Positions 1 to 8,587 of a stretch of 64,000 bases of DNA are shown one piece after another (within the stretch, counting starts at the first letter, position 1; every line of letters begins with the position of its first letter). Made by a program: the position numbers and the translations under genes. The notes beneath the pieces were generated by a model. It was not told the origin of the DNA, made no database searches, and saw nothing but the letters and a program-made list of their open reading frames with translations. The DNA comes from CAG-390 sp003523225 (lineage in GTDB: Bacteria; Bacillota; Clostridia; Oscillospirales; CAG-272). The stretch is from contig CABPZE010000002.1 in the NCBI GenBank assembly GCA_902461815.1, positions 1-64,000 of the forward strand. The letters run 5' to 3'.

Positions 1-715
1 AGCTTGCGGAGTTGCCCTTGACAACAGTCTCGTATGCCGCGGTGCTTTCGCCGCTCTCGATGAGCTGAATGGTCACATCGTCGGTATCGCTGTTAAAGCT
101 CGTCGCCGTGCCGGAAACCGTCACGCCGGTACCGGCAGCCTCGCCCAACGTGAAGGGATAGGCGATGGACAGATAGTTGTCGCTGCCGCTGATGGTAACG
201 CCGCTGGTGAGGGTCTCGCCGTTGATGATGACGGCAAAGTCCTCCCGGAAAACATAGCCATACTCAGCACAAAATGTGACTTCAAAGATATAGCTCTTGC
301 CGTCTTCCAGCAGATTGGTACCCACATAGGAGCCAGTCTCAGCATCTTTAAAGGCGAAACTGCTCAGTGTGAAATGGTGCGTTTCAATTGTGGGGTACGG
401 GTCAAGCGGGAAGGTCAATCCTTCCTTGCACAGTTCAAAAAGGTCGTTTCTCTCTACAAAGCCGCACAAAAATTTCTCTCCGTCCGTGCTTTGCTCATTG
501 GAAGCCAAGAGAACTTCCTTTTCGCCCACATTGACTGAACAGAGTACCGTATAATCTCCGATTTGTTTTCAACACCCCCTGCGTAAAGCTGTTGCTTTGT
601 GTGGGAAGCACATCGGTCACAGTTTGCGAAACCGTGTCATAGGAATTTCACCTCTGCCGGGTTCTCCGCCAGCTCCGTAGAGAAGTATCATTATCATTCT
701 GACTGTCATCGCCGT
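1..715 (-). pseudogene. decayed 3' part of an extracellular repeat protein
   Basis: Reading the minus strand from about 568 to 1 gives a continuous protein-like frame with secreted-protein composition. It includes a beta-rich module ending in VTVSGTATSF, then DDVTIQLIESGES and AAYETVVKGNS, a pattern I associate with Ig-like or dockerin-linked modules of Clostridia surface proteins. The frame has a stop at about 569-571 and no start. The matching upstream segments continue in two other frames (TVSQTVTDVLPTQSN near 575-640, FSTELAENPAEVKF near 640-690), so at least two frameshifts separate the pieces. The 3' end lies beyond position 1. Function cannot be assigned beyond a likely exported surface protein. 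The order of decayed pieces is read directly; the family is inference. Confidence 0.6.
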
Positions 716-1082
716 ATCAGGTGCAGCCTGACACTTTTACCGGGGATTCTCGCTCGCTCTATTATCAGAGGTCTTGGCGTACCCGATAAGGTGGCTCATC
801 ATCAGAACTAAAGTCCGATGTGCCTATATATTCAGTTGTCAAAGTACAAGTGAAAGGCTTCCGTGTTCGTGGTTCGGAATTAACCCCTTCACTTGTTTGA
901 AATGGGAGGGCGTTTTTGGGGGGTGTTTTTTCAAAATTTCTTGAAAAAATTTTTTGCAAACAAAAAAGCCGCCTATTTTCCTCGTAATCGAGGTCAATAG
1001 ACGGCGGGTAGAAATATTCATAATTTTGGTGTATAAATAATAGGAAATTAAGAGAAAGACAAATTTGAATTTTACGAATAGG
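716..1082. other. gene-free stretch
   Basis: Non-coding DNA between the decayed surface-protein gene and the LysR terminator. Short open frames exist on the minus strand, but their composition is low complexity (Lys, Phe, Ile) and none has a ribosome binding site. The left edge of the 1-15 kb accessory region probably lies in or near it, but I found no repeat of the tRNA-Arg 3' end here. Confidence 0.4.
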
Positions 1083-1117
1083 AAAGCCTTTGTAGCCATT
1101 ATGACTACAAAGGCTTT
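1083..1117 (-). terminator. hairpin after the LysR gene
   Basis: A perfect 13-bp inverted repeat (arms 1083-1095 and 1105-1117, 9-nt loop) abuts the stop codon of the LysR gene at 1118. It would terminate the minus-strand transcript. The A-rich flank on the other side could make it bidirectional. Confidence 0.75.
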
Positions 1118-2035
1118 TTAATCATATAGCCCATTGTAACAAGGCAACGGATAATCCGCTTCATATTCCTTACATAAGGCAATAAACTGTTTTGCAGAAG
1201 TTGTTAAAAACTTGTCTTTGTGATGAATTATGTGAAAATTTCGGCTAAAACTCAATCCTTCAACTTTGACAGTATAAATCAAGCCTTGTCGCAGAGCCGG
1301 AAGAATCATTCGATGAGGTAAAACAGCAATTCCCAGTCCGTTGATCACAGCGTTGACAAGTGCGGTCGTGCTCATGGCTTCCCATACCGGAACAACATGA
1401 ATACCGGCTTGTGTGGTAACACGGTCAAAAACCTCTCGTGTACCACTTCCTTTCTCTCGTAAGAGAAATCGTTGCTTTTGAAATTCTTCCACGGATATGA
1501 TTTGTCCTTGTATCCAACCTTTTTCAACCCCACAAATGACGCTTAAATGATCTTCCATATAAGATTCTGAAACAATATTTGAATCATGGGCAATACCTTC
1601 AATCAGAGCGCAATCCAGCTCATTTGATAAAATTTTCTGTTCCAGACGTTCTGACTGTTCAACCGTAACCCTAACATCAATGCCCGGACAGATTTGAGTG
1701 AACGCCTTTACATAGCTTGGTAAAAACTGCGAGCCTATCGTGATACTTGCACCAATGCGAAGAATACCCTTGGAATCCCAATCACGCAGACCCGTTTCCA
1801 TATCCGAAAACAAGTCGGATATATGTATCGCATATTGAAGAAAATGCTGCCCCGCATCGGTGATTTGCAATCTTCGACCGATTCTGTCAAACATACGCAC
1901 ACCATAATATTGTTCCAGCTCCTTAATGGCAAGGCTGACTGCTGGCTGTGTCATATGTAAAGCTTCCGCTGCTTTTGTGGAATTATACCCATTTTCACAT
2001 ATGGAACGGAATATTATCATATGTCGTATCGTCAT
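1118..2035 (-). CDS. LysR-family transcriptional regulator
   Basis: 305 residues, the normal LysR length. The N-terminal winged HTH (about residues 1-60, with MTQPAVSLAIKELE as recognition region) is followed by a periplasmic-binding-like effector domain (about 90-290). The start is supported by AAGGAGCATTTT just before the ATG. The gene is divergent from the chromate-transporter pair and about 100 bp from it, the usual arrangement for a LysR protein controlling its neighbour. The ligand is unknown; the CysL/CbbR-like look of the effector domain would allow a small anion or metabolite. Control of the chr genes is inference from position. Confidence 0.9.
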   Translation of the reverse strand: MTIRHMIIFRSICENGYNSTKAAEALHMTQPAVSLAIKELEQYYGVRMFDRIGRRLQITDAGQHFLQYAIHISDLFSDMETGLRDWDSKGILRIGASITIGSQFLPSYVKAFTQICPGIDVRVTVEQSERLEQKILSNELDCALIEGIAHDSNIVSESYMEDHLSVICGVEKGWIQGQIISVEEFQKQRFLLREKGSGTREVFDRVTTQAGIHVVPVWEAMSTTALVNAVINGLGIAVLPHRMILPALRQGLIYTVKVEGLSFSRNFHIIHHKDKFLTTSAKQFIALCKEYEADYPLPCYNGLYD

Positions 2036-2084
2036 AAAATGCTCCTTATATTAAACCACTTATTGTTCATGTTAAATTATATTA

Positions 2085-2114
2085 TTTCAATTATCAGAAA
2101 TCAAGTGGTATAAT
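2085..2114 (+). promoter_or_regulatory. promoter of the chromate-transporter pair
   Basis: TATAAT at 2109-2114 with a weak -35 (TTTCAA, 2085-2090) at 18 bp. The -10 overlaps the ATG at 2113, so that ATG cannot be the start of the downstream gene. The divergent LysR gene shares this intergenic space. Confidence 0.6.
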
Positions 2115-2133
2115 GTTAATAGATATAGAAAGG

Positions 2134-2724
2134 ATGGTTTTTTTAGAAGTGAACAGCTTGCAAAAATACAAAAAATTGTTTTTCTCTACTTTCAAACTGA
2201 GTGCTTGCACCTTTGGTGGTGGATTTGTAATTATTCCCTTGATGAGAAAGAAATTTGTGGAGGAGCTTGGTTGGATTGATGAAGATGAGATGTTGGATTT
2301 AACCGCAATCGCTCAGTCTTCGCCGGGAGCGATAGCAGTCAATGCTTCCATTTTAGTAGGCTATCATGTGGCAGGATTCCCCGGAGCTATGCTTACGGTA
2401 TTAGGAACAGTATTGCCACCGTTAATCATTATTTCAATCATTTCCATGTTCTATCAGGCATTTCGAGATAATGCTATTGTAAATATGGCAATGGCAGGAA
2501 TGCTTTGCGGAGTGGCAGCGGTGATTTGCGATGTTGTAATCAATATGGCAAAAACCATTTTTCAGAAAAAACGACTATTGCCAGTTGTCGTTATGTTTGG
2601 TTCTTTTATTGCTGTTCGCTTCTTCTCTGTGAACATCATAGTCATCATTCTTGTTTGTGGAGTAATCGGAGCAGTGGATACATGGTATCAAGGAAAAATA
2701 CAGAAAGCGGGTGATAAGAAATGA
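2134..2724 (+). CDS. chromate transporter family protein, first half
   Basis: A short-chain CHR-family membrane protein. Such proteins are half the size of full ChrA and come as adjacent pairs. The family signature is near the N-terminus (TFGGGFVIIPLM), followed by AIAQSSPGAIAVNAS and AGFPGAML, with about five or six hydrophobic segments. I place the start at ATG 2134, or possibly GTG 2149, because the promoter -10 overlaps the upstream ATG at 2113; RBS-like AGAAAGGA lies at 2127-2134. Its stop overlaps the start of the next gene (ATGA), so the two are probably translated together. Family members export chromate or are of unknown anion specificity; the substrate here is not shown by the sequence. 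Confidence 0.85.
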   Translation: MVFLEVNSLQKYKKLFFSTFKLSACTFGGGFVIIPLMRKKFVEELGWIDEDEMLDLTAIAQSSPGAIAVNASILVGYHVAGFPGAMLTVLGTVLPPLIIISIISMFYQAFRDNAIVNMAMAGMLCGVAAVICDVVINMAKTIFQKKRLLPVVVMFGSFIAVRFFSVNIIVIILVCGVIGAVDTWYQGKIQKAGDKK

Positions 2725-3284
2725 TATATCTTGAATTGTTCTGGAGCTTTTTTCAAATCGGATTATTTAGCATCGGGGGCGGATATGCTGCCATGCCTTT
2801 AATCCAGAACCAAGTAGTTGATATTCACCCTTGGCTGACAATGACGCAATTTGCGGATATTATGACCATCGCTGAAATGACACCCGGCCCCATAGCCATC
2901 AACTCCGCAACCTTTGTTGGGATTCAAGTTGCAGGACTTCCGGGAGCTATTATCGCAACTGTAGGCTGCATTTTTCCGTCCTGCGTCATTGTGATGACTC
3001 TTGCCTATATCTACTATCGTTTCCGTGGATTGAATATGGTGCAGGGCATTCTTGCCGGACTTCGCCCTGCGGTAATTGCAATGATCGCATCGGCGGGTAT
3101 TTCGCTGTTGATTATGGCACTCTACGGACAGAGAACGCTTCCGAATGATTTGGCCTCTTTGGACTTGATTGCTGCGATTATTTTTGTTATTGGCATTATT
3201 GTTTTAAGAAAGTGGAAACCGAATCCGCTTTGGGTTATGGCAGGTTCGGGATTTGCAGGAATCATCCTGTATTCACTTGTATAA
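2721..3284 (+). CDS. chromate transporter family protein, second half
   Basis: 187 residues, the second short CHR protein of the pair. It carries the same signatures: FSIGGGYAAMPLI, then EMTPGPIAINSATFVG and AGLPGA. Several membrane segments follow. Its ATG overlaps the TGA of the preceding gene, so expression is coupled, and the two halves likely form the heterodimeric equivalent of full-length ChrA. The pair is next to a divergent LysR regulator. Substrate specificity (chromate, or another oxyanion) is inferred only from the family name. Confidence 0.87.
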   Translation: MIYLELFWSFFQIGLFSIGGGYAAMPLIQNQVVDIHPWLTMTQFADIMTIAEMTPGPIAINSATFVGIQVAGLPGAIIATVGCIFPSCVIVMTLAYIYYRFRGLNMVQGILAGLRPAVIAMIASAGISLLIMALYGQRTLPNDLASLDLIAAIIFVIGIIVLRKWKPNPLWVMAGSGFAGIILYSLV

Positions 3285-3300
3285 GAGAGGAGGCGCAGTT

Positions 3301-3831
3301 ATGAAATACACGATAAAGGCAGGAGTCCTTTATAAAAATGAATCTCAGCTTGCCTTGGCAAGAATAAAAAGTGCGTTGCTCGGTCCGCAAAGAAAGATTC
3401 TCAGCATCGCAGGTGAGCTGCTTTTGACGGCGGACGCCCGTTATCTCGATGAATCAAAAGCAAGTTCCGGTGATGTAAGAAATCGGGAATATTTACTGAC
3501 CGACAACGAAAATCAGTTAGTCGGTTCTGCTCGCCCCGGATATGCAGATGGTGATGATCCCAATGTGGTGGGTTGGCCAATTTGCAGAATGCCAAGAGTT
3601 GACCATGCCAATATTGTTGTGAACGGCGAAGAATATCTTTTGACCATGCACAATAGCCAGAATTATTCTTTGATAAACGCCCACAATTCGGAGGTTCTTC
3701 GTATTATGCACAAGGGTATTGCAGGAGGATGGGCTGTGGAAGATATTTGCGGTTTTGTCCCGGAAATTATTTGCGGTATATTTATCTTTTGCAGATATAT
3801 AGAACAAGAAAATGAATTTCTGATTGTGTAG
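3301..3831 (+). CDS. tubby/LURP-one-like beta-barrel protein
   Basis: 176 residues starting at ATG 3301 after GAGAGGAGGCGCAGTT, 16 bp after the transporter stop, so probably the last gene of that operon. The alternating strands (ILSIAGELLLTADARYL, then REYLLTDNENQLVGSARPGY and EYLLTMHNSQNYSLIN) resemble LURP-one-related/tubby C-terminal-like proteins of Firmicutes, which are cytosolic or membrane-associated and poorly characterised. There is no signal peptide or clear membrane segment apart from a hydrophobic stretch near the C-terminus (IICGIFIFC). It ends in TAG, a stop not used by the host-type genes in this window. Family assignment is by pattern only. Confidence 0.6.
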   Translation: MKYTIKAGVLYKNESQLALARIKSALLGPQRKILSIAGELLLTADARYLDESKASSGDVRNREYLLTDNENQLVGSARPGYADGDDPNVVGWPICRMPRVDHANIVVNGEEYLLTMHNSQNYSLINAHNSEVLRIMHKGIAGGWAVEDICGFVPEIICGIFIFCRYIEQENEFLIV

Positions 3832-3844
3832 AAAAGGTGTTGAT

Positions 3845-4048
3845 ATGAGTAAGTATTTGATTGAAAATTTATTTGGCATAGAGGGATGGAGCATTGCCTG
3901 GTATGGTGTAATTATTGCCGTCGGTATGGTTTTAGGTGTAACCGCAAAACATATACATATTAGAAAAAAATCTATCTGCCGAAGAGAGCTTCGATACATT
4001 TTTACAAAAACTGAAAACGTTAAAAAATATTGCACCGGACATCTATAA
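3845..4048 (+). pseudogene. N-terminal fragment of prolipoprotein diacylglyceryl transferase
   Basis: The first 35 or so residues (MSKYLIENLFGIEGWSIAWY, then GVIIAVGMVLG) match the first membrane segment of Lgt, including the characteristic WYGVIIAVGMVLG. After about nt 3945 the similarity stops, and the frame runs through unrelated sequence to a stop at 4048. Intact Lgt proteins are about 260-340 residues, and this region lacks all catalytic motifs. A deletion appears to have joined the 5' end of an lgt copy to the interior of the next gene. The host lgt is intact elsewhere (24606-25625). Confidence 0.7.
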
Positions 4049-4097
4049 GGAAATAGACATCATTTCCAAGACAGAAAAATACTATCCTTTTGCAATT

Positions 4098-5249
4098 ATG
4101 TATGGCGCATATTCAGGAACCTATTCCGGAACAGCTTGCTATAAAAAAGAAGTTCCCGTACCTGTGGAAAAGGTGCAGGAAAAGTTTATCAATGGTCAAT
4201 TTCGGAAAGTAAAAGAGACCGTAATAGAATATAGAACTGAAATAGATAAAAAACCGGCAAGCGGATCTTATACAGCAAAATGCAGAAAGATATATTCCTT
4301 ATCTTCTTCGCTGACAAACATCATTTCCAACATGTGCGTGAGCAGAAAAAAGAAAAAACCGGACTTGATAGACCAATTAGAAGCGTATTTTAATGATTCA
4401 TACGGCAGTTTTTGCGACAATATTCACCAGATAGACATTGATTGCTTTAATTACGATATACCGCTTTCTGAGTCTTCTCTTGATGAGAAATTGATGCAAA
4501 GAGCGAGGGGATTATATAACAAAAGTGTTGACAACCATTGTTCTGCTATTGCAAATGGTTGTGTGGGAGGAGATTATCCGGAGCAAGTATCATTTAATCG
4601 CCACACAAATTCACAGAAATTATTTTATTTATATATTCCGATTCAAGTGGTGGAATATGCGTACAAAGGAGACATTTATGTTTCTGTCATGGCATTAGTT
4701 GATACTTGTAATAAAGATAACCTTGTATATCCGTATTATAATAAAATAGATTCAATCAGTGAAGAAGGCGACCAAGAAGTTTATAAAGTAAGCCATAAAG
4801 GGATGTATGGTTTTGGAGCATGGTTTATAGCGGCATTGGTGGGTTTTATTGGATGGTGGACAAGTTCCGCCAGTGGTGTTTTCTCAGATATATGTTACGC
4901 TATAGCTATTGGCTGTGTTGTTCTTGGTGTGCTTCAAACAACACTTGGAATTATAAAACTCATACAAGCCAATAAATTAAAAAAAGAATACTTGCGTAAA
5001 ACGAGCGCACTGTCTCAGGAAAAAGATAACGAACTTAATCAAGAGTTTAGTATATTTTTCGGTAGTTATAAGGGAATAGAATCGATTGAGAAATGTACTG
5101 AAATGATTAGAGAAAGCACCACTTTTTCATGCAAAGACGAAGACATTTCTTGCCGCATCAATTCGGACGATGATGAATACTACGATGAAGATGAAGATGA
5201 AGATGAAGATGAAGACGAAGATGAAGATGATGAAGACGATGAAGAATAA
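4098..5249 (+). CDS. membrane protein with acidic tail, probably 5'-truncated
   Basis: From ATG 4098 the frame encodes 383 residues: a soluble N-terminal region, two membrane segments (about 245-265 and 272-295, FGAWFIAALVGFIGWW and AIAIGCVVLGVLQTTLGII) and a C-terminal Asp/Glu run. Protein-like sequence continues upstream of 4098 in the same frame to about 3960 (SFDTFLQKLKTLKNIAPDIY), but no start or RBS exists there and the frame is closed at about 3940. The original 5' end was therefore lost at the junction with the lgt fragment. It may be translated from an internal start or be non-functional. I do not recognise the family. AT-rich codon use differs from the host genes. Confidence 0.6.
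   Translation: MYGAYSGTYSGTACYKKEVPVPVEKVQEKFINGQFRKVKETVIEYRTEIDKKPASGSYTAKCRKIYSLSSSLTNIISNMCVSRKKKKPDLIDQLEAYFNDSYGSFCDNIHQIDIDCFNYDIPLSESSLDEKLMQRARGLYNKSVDNHCSAIANGCVGGDYPEQVSFNRHTNSQKLFYLYIPIQVVEYAYKGDIYVSVMALVDTCNKDNLVYPYYNKIDSISEEGDQEVYKVSHKGMYGFGAWFIAALVGFIGWWTSSASGVFSDICYAIAIGCVVLGVLQTTLGIIKLIQANKLKKEYLRKTSALSQEKDNELNQEFSIFFGSYKGIESIEKCTEMIRESTTFSCKDEDISCRINSDDDEYYDEDEDEDEDEDEDEDDEDDEE
5184..5247 (+). repeat. GAT-GAA trinucleotide-type repeat encoding an acidic tail
   Basis: Near-perfect alternation of GAT/GAC and GAA codons yields about 20 consecutive Asp and Glu residues at the C-terminus of the preceding protein. Repeats of this kind change length by slippage. Confidence 0.85.
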
Positions 5250-5312
5250 TTGTTTCTCAGTGATATGTCGATAAATATATGACAAAAATATTTGTATTTG
5301 TGAGGAAAGTGT

Positions 5313-6860
5313 ATGGATAAGAAAACGGAGTATTTTGTCAAAAAAATCGAACGAGCAATAAATGATGGAAACTATACAGAGGCTAAAATATATTATGACA
5401 AGGCAATTTTATATTTAGGTCAAATACCCGAGGTTATTTCTTATAAGAGCACCATCGATAGCGAGATAAAAAGAACAAAGCCAAATAAACAGGACTCAGA
5501 AGATGTATCCGGGATTCGGAAGCGAAAACCGATAAATGAAGCTTTGATTATCCTGCCGATAATGGCATTGGTTATAATCGGATATTTAATTTATTTTTTT
5601 ACAAATACATATCCCATGCATCATATAACAAAGGAATTATCAGGCACATGGTATCAAGGAGATCTCTCCAGTAGCAGCTCCAAAGGTGTTTACTTGGAGT
5701 TTAAGGATTCAATAGACAACAAATATGAAATATGGTACAGAACATCAAGTGGTCATTTAGTTGCAAAACTTGAATGTGAAATCGTTAACGGGAAAGAAAT
5801 AATTGTTGACGGCTATCCTATCAAAGTTGAATTTGACGGAGACTATGTAACATTTAGTCCTTCGTTTGTAGACACATCGGAAGAGTCTGTTTGGCGAAAC
5901 TATCGAGAATATACCAGTTCGGATAAGACCGGAAACTTTTCTAAAGATGATACACTAAATTCATCTGATTTGTCTCACACCGATTCTTCTACAAACAGCA
6001 ATTCAACTACAAGCGATAACAATTCGGGCGAAACCTCTGCATCAAGTGGAAGCTTGCCAAGCGGAGAAACCGGAAATGACTCGTCGGCTAACACAAGCAC
6101 AGGCGATCACACCAATGTGAGTGACAATGTAAATGATACCACTTGTGCCAAGGGGCATACATGGAAAGAGGCAACATGTACCGAGCCAGCTACCTGCACT
6201 GTATGCGGAATCACCACAGGCTCCGCAAAGGGACATACATGGAAAGAGGCAACATGTACCGAGCCAGCTACCTGCACTGTATGCGGAATCACCACAGGCT
6301 CCGCAAAGGGACATACATGGAAAGAGCCAACATGTACCGAACCAGCTACCTGTACTGTATGCGGAATCACCACAGGCTCCGCAAAGGGGCATACATGGAA
6401 AGAAGCAACATGTACAGAGCCAGCTACATGCACGGTGTGCGGAATCACATCAGGTTCTGCTAAGGGGCATACATGGAAAGAGGCAACATGTACAGAGCCG
6501 GCAATCTGTGCGGTATGTGGGATTACATCAGGTTCAGCCAATGGGCACGACTGGGTGGCTATCACACAAGCTGTCCATCACGATGCAACAGGGCACTATG
6601 AAACCGTAACAGATGCAAAAAAGGTAAATAAGTATAAATGCCCGCTGTGCAACAAGAAGTATGATTCGATAGAAGAATACTATTTACACTTTGACTCCGT
6701 GCATGAAAATGACTTTTTGAGTGAAGTTTGGCGTGAACGGTATGAGACGGTAGAGGCGTGGGAGTACTATGATACGCAGCAGTGGGTAGTAGATTCTGAA
6801 GCATATGATGAAACAGTTATCACAGGATATAGGTGTAGCATTTGTGGACAAACAAAATGA
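5313..6860 (+). CDS. membrane-anchored protein with Cys-rich repeats and zinc-finger-like end
   Basis: 515 residues. A short helical repeat-like N-terminus (about 1-55, with NDGNYTEAKIYYDKAI) resembles a TPR pair. One membrane segment follows (about 77-97, IILPIMALVIIGYLIYFF), then a beta-rich domain (about 105-200) and a Ser/Thr/Asn-rich linker (about 205-275). Five 26-residue repeats come next, each with spacing C-x5-C-x2-C (TCTEPATCTVCG), and then a C2H2-like segment (CPLCNKKYDSIEEYYLHFDS). The last residues are CSICGQTK. The repeats are probably extracellular and could bind metal or form disulfides. The start at 5313 follows GTGAGGAAAGTGT. It is probably co-expressed with the preceding membrane gene (63-bp gap). 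No specific function can be assigned. Confidence 0.8.
   Translation: MDKKTEYFVKKIERAINDGNYTEAKIYYDKAILYLGQIPEVISYKSTIDSEIKRTKPNKQDSEDVSGIRKRKPINEALIILPIMALVIIGYLIYFFTNTYPMHHITKELSGTWYQGDLSSSSSKGVYLEFKDSIDNKYEIWYRTSSGHLVAKLECEIVNGKEIIVDGYPIKVEFDGDYVTFSPSFVDTSEESVWRNYREYTSSDKTGNFSKDDTLNSSDLSHTDSSTNSNSTTSDNNSGETSASSGSLPSGETGNDSSANTSTGDHTNVSDNVNDTTCAKGHTWKEATCTEPATCTVCGITTGSAKGHTWKEATCTEPATCTVCGITTGSAKGHTWKEPTCTEPATCTVCGITTGSAKGHTWKEATCTEPATCTVCGITSGSAKGHTWKEATCTEPAICAVCGITSGSANGHDWVAITQAVHHDATGHYETVTDAKKVNKYKCPLCNKKYDSIEEYYLHFDSVHENDFLSEVWRERYETVEAWEYYDTQQWVVDSEAYDETVITGYRCSICGQTK
6153..6542 (+). repeat. five tandem 78-bp repeats
   Basis: Units begin at 6153, 6231, 6309, 6387 and 6465 and encode GHTWKEATC followed by TEPATCTVCGITTGSAK with small changes. 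The first two units are nearly identical at the nucleotide level, implying recent duplication; later units have diverged. The repeat stays in frame, so copy number can vary without breaking the protein. Confidence 0.95.
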
Positions 6861-7147
6861 ACAAAAACATGAGTTATATTAGTTGATCATTGCGGTTTTC
6901 CGGTGTATCTGTTAATAGATTGGAATCTACAGGAATTTACACCACTCGGAACAGAGAACCATGTAAAAGTTGCGGTTGCTGTCGGAAAGGAGCCCTTCTG
7001 CGTTATATATAGACGGTTATAATCCCGAGGATACCCGAACGCGCGATTGCGCAGGTTTCGGTGAGTAAAAAAATCAAATTTTTTGTGAGCAGGGACTAAG
7101 TTCGCAATTTCAGACGGTTATATTGATAGTATGGGAGGAGGCGTATT
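6861..7147. other. intergenic, possible recombination remnant
   Basis: No gene supported. An 11-bp direct repeat (AGACGGTTATA) occurs at 7011-7021 and 7112-7122. A short frame ending near 7070 (LYIDGYNPEDTRTRDC) looks like the C-terminal piece of a lost gene. A strong RBS for the next gene is at 7132-7141. Confidence 0.4.
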
Positions 7148-7651
7148 ATGAAGTGTACATCTGCCGAAGCGGCAAAGTATCTGCGCAAATTGAATGAGGA
7201 CTATGCGTCTCTCCTCAGCCGTGAGGAGGTCAGACGGGATTTTCTGGTCTCGCTCGGAGAAGATCCTGAGAGCGTCCGCCCGCCGTATGATTTCCGGGAA
7301 ACACAGGACGCACTGGATGAGATGGAGCAAAAGATCCGTCGGGTAAAGCATGCGATCAATCTGTTCAACACGACCCATACAGTTCCAGGATTTGACCTGA
7401 CAATAGATGAAATGCTCGTCCTGATTCCTCAGCTGACCAAACGGAAAAACAAGTTGGCTGAAATGAAGGAGAAACTGCCGAAAACGCGCGAACAGACCTA
7501 TAGCAAGAACAATATTGTGGATTACCGCTACATCAACTACGACAGCGATGAAGCAGCAAGCGAGTATGAGAAAGCGGCGGAGCAGTTGTCCCGTGCGCAA
7601 ACGGCCCTTGATACGGTCAACAACACGGAAACGCTGGAAATCCCCGGCTAA
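7148..7651 (+). CDS. coiled-coil protein of the RtcB cluster
   Basis: 167 residues, start supported by GGGAGGAGGCGTATT before the ATG. Mostly charged helices with heptad-like spacing (DALDEMEQKIRRVKHAIN, LTKRKNKLAEMKEKLPKT), interrupted by a small beta segment (NNIVDYRYINYDSDEA). This helix-hairpin-helix look recalls small DIP1984/septicolysin-type proteins, but I do not claim that identity. No membrane segment or signal peptide. It is the first of five same-strand genes leading to rtcB, with a 245-bp gap before the phosphoesterase. Its role is unknown; a scaffold or regulator of the RNA repair genes would be a guess from position. Confidence 0.75.
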   Translation: MKCTSAEAAKYLRKLNEDYASLLSREEVRRDFLVSLGEDPESVRPPYDFRETQDALDEMEQKIRRVKHAINLFNTTHTVPGFDLTIDEMLVLIPQLTKRKNKLAEMKEKLPKTREQTYSKNNIVDYRYINYDSDEAASEYEKAAEQLSRAQTALDTVNNTETLEIPG

Positions 7652-7896
7652 AAGCAAAAGAGGTTTTTCCGTCATAAGCAGCAGACCGTCTTTTACTGTT
7701 GTTCTTGTTTAAGGTGTGCGTTTTTGGATATTTCTTTGTGTTATCCGTTATGAGACCATCGTTTACGGTTCGTTATGGAAATATCTGTCTGCCTGTTTAT
7801 GAGAAAACTTTCCCCCTTTGCGGAGGAAGTTCGGTTTCAATCCGCAAAGAACTTATCAAACATGAATTGCTTCTGTAAAACCGAGGAGGACAAACC
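7652..7896. other. intergenic before the phosphoesterase
   Basis: Contains one short open frame (7750-7887, 45 residues) without a convincing RBS; I do not call it. The downstream gene has a strong GAGGAGG site at about 7885-7891. An internal promoter is possible but none stands out. Confidence 0.3.
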
Positions 7897-8580
7897 ATGA
7901 TCTATGCCGTCAGCGATCTGCATGGCTGTTATGACAAATACAGAAACATGCTGGAGAAAATTCATTTCAGTGAAACGGATACGCTGTACATCCTCGGGGA
8001 TGTGGTCGACCGGGGAGACGGCGGCATTCGGATTTTGCAGGATATGGCGGCAAGAAGAAATGTTATCCCGATTAAAGGGAATCATGATTTTCTTGCTCAT
8101 CGGTTTTTAACAATGATAAGTCAGAACCAAAAGCTGGGTCAGTCAAAGAAGCAAACGGAAACCTATCTCATGTGGCTGTCCGACGGCGGCAAACCGACCT
8201 ATCGCGCCTTTTTGGAATTATCGCCCGACAAACAAAAGCACATTTTAGCGTACATGAACACGTTTCAGCTTTATGAAGAAGTGGAAGCCGGCGGGAACCG
8301 ATTCTTCTTATCCCACACCGTGCCTGAAAAGGAACGCATGCAGCATTTCGATACCCTGATGTGGCAGGAACTGATCATTGGCGAGCCGGAATATGAAAAG
8401 CAATATTTCCCTGATCAGTATATCGTCACCGGTCATACACCGACAAAACTGATTGACAAAACCTGTGTCGGCAGAATCTATCAGAAAAATCATCACATTG
8501 CCATTGACTGCGGCGCCGTGTTCGGTCATGCGCTCGGCTGTATCTGTCTGGACACTTTGGAAGAGTATTATACGGAGTGA
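7897..8580 (+). CDS. PPP-type metallophosphoesterase
   Basis: 227 residues, start fixed by GAGGAGGACAAACC ATG. All hallmark metal-binding motifs of the serine/threonine phosphatase-like calcineurin superfamily are present: SDLHGCY (about 6-12), LGDVVDRG (about 33-40), KGNHD (about 64-68), SHT and TGHTPT near the C-terminal half, then IDCGAVFGHALGC. It should hydrolyse phosphomonoesters or phosphodiesters with a dinuclear metal centre. In this cluster, next to RtcB, a role in trimming RNA ends before ligation is plausible but inferred. A full-length but degenerate homolog is encoded at 60375-61058. The next gene starts 7 bp downstream. Confidence 0.9.
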   Translation: MIYAVSDLHGCYDKYRNMLEKIHFSETDTLYILGDVVDRGDGGIRILQDMAARRNVIPIKGNHDFLAHRFLTMISQNQKLGQSKKQTETYLMWLSDGGKPTYRAFLELSPDKQKHILAYMNTFQLYEEVEAGGNRFFLSHTVPEKERMQHFDTLMWQELIIGEPEYEKQYFPDQYIVTGHTPTKLIDKTCVGRIYQKNHHIAIDCGAVFGHALGCICLDTLEEYYTE

Positions 8581-8587
8581 ATAAACT

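Noticed and set aside
6042..6565. Several open frames on both strands across the 78-bp repeats
   Set aside because: 78 is divisible by 3, so any frame without a stop in one unit stays open throughout. Only the plus frame with the Cys modules joins coding sequence on both sides.
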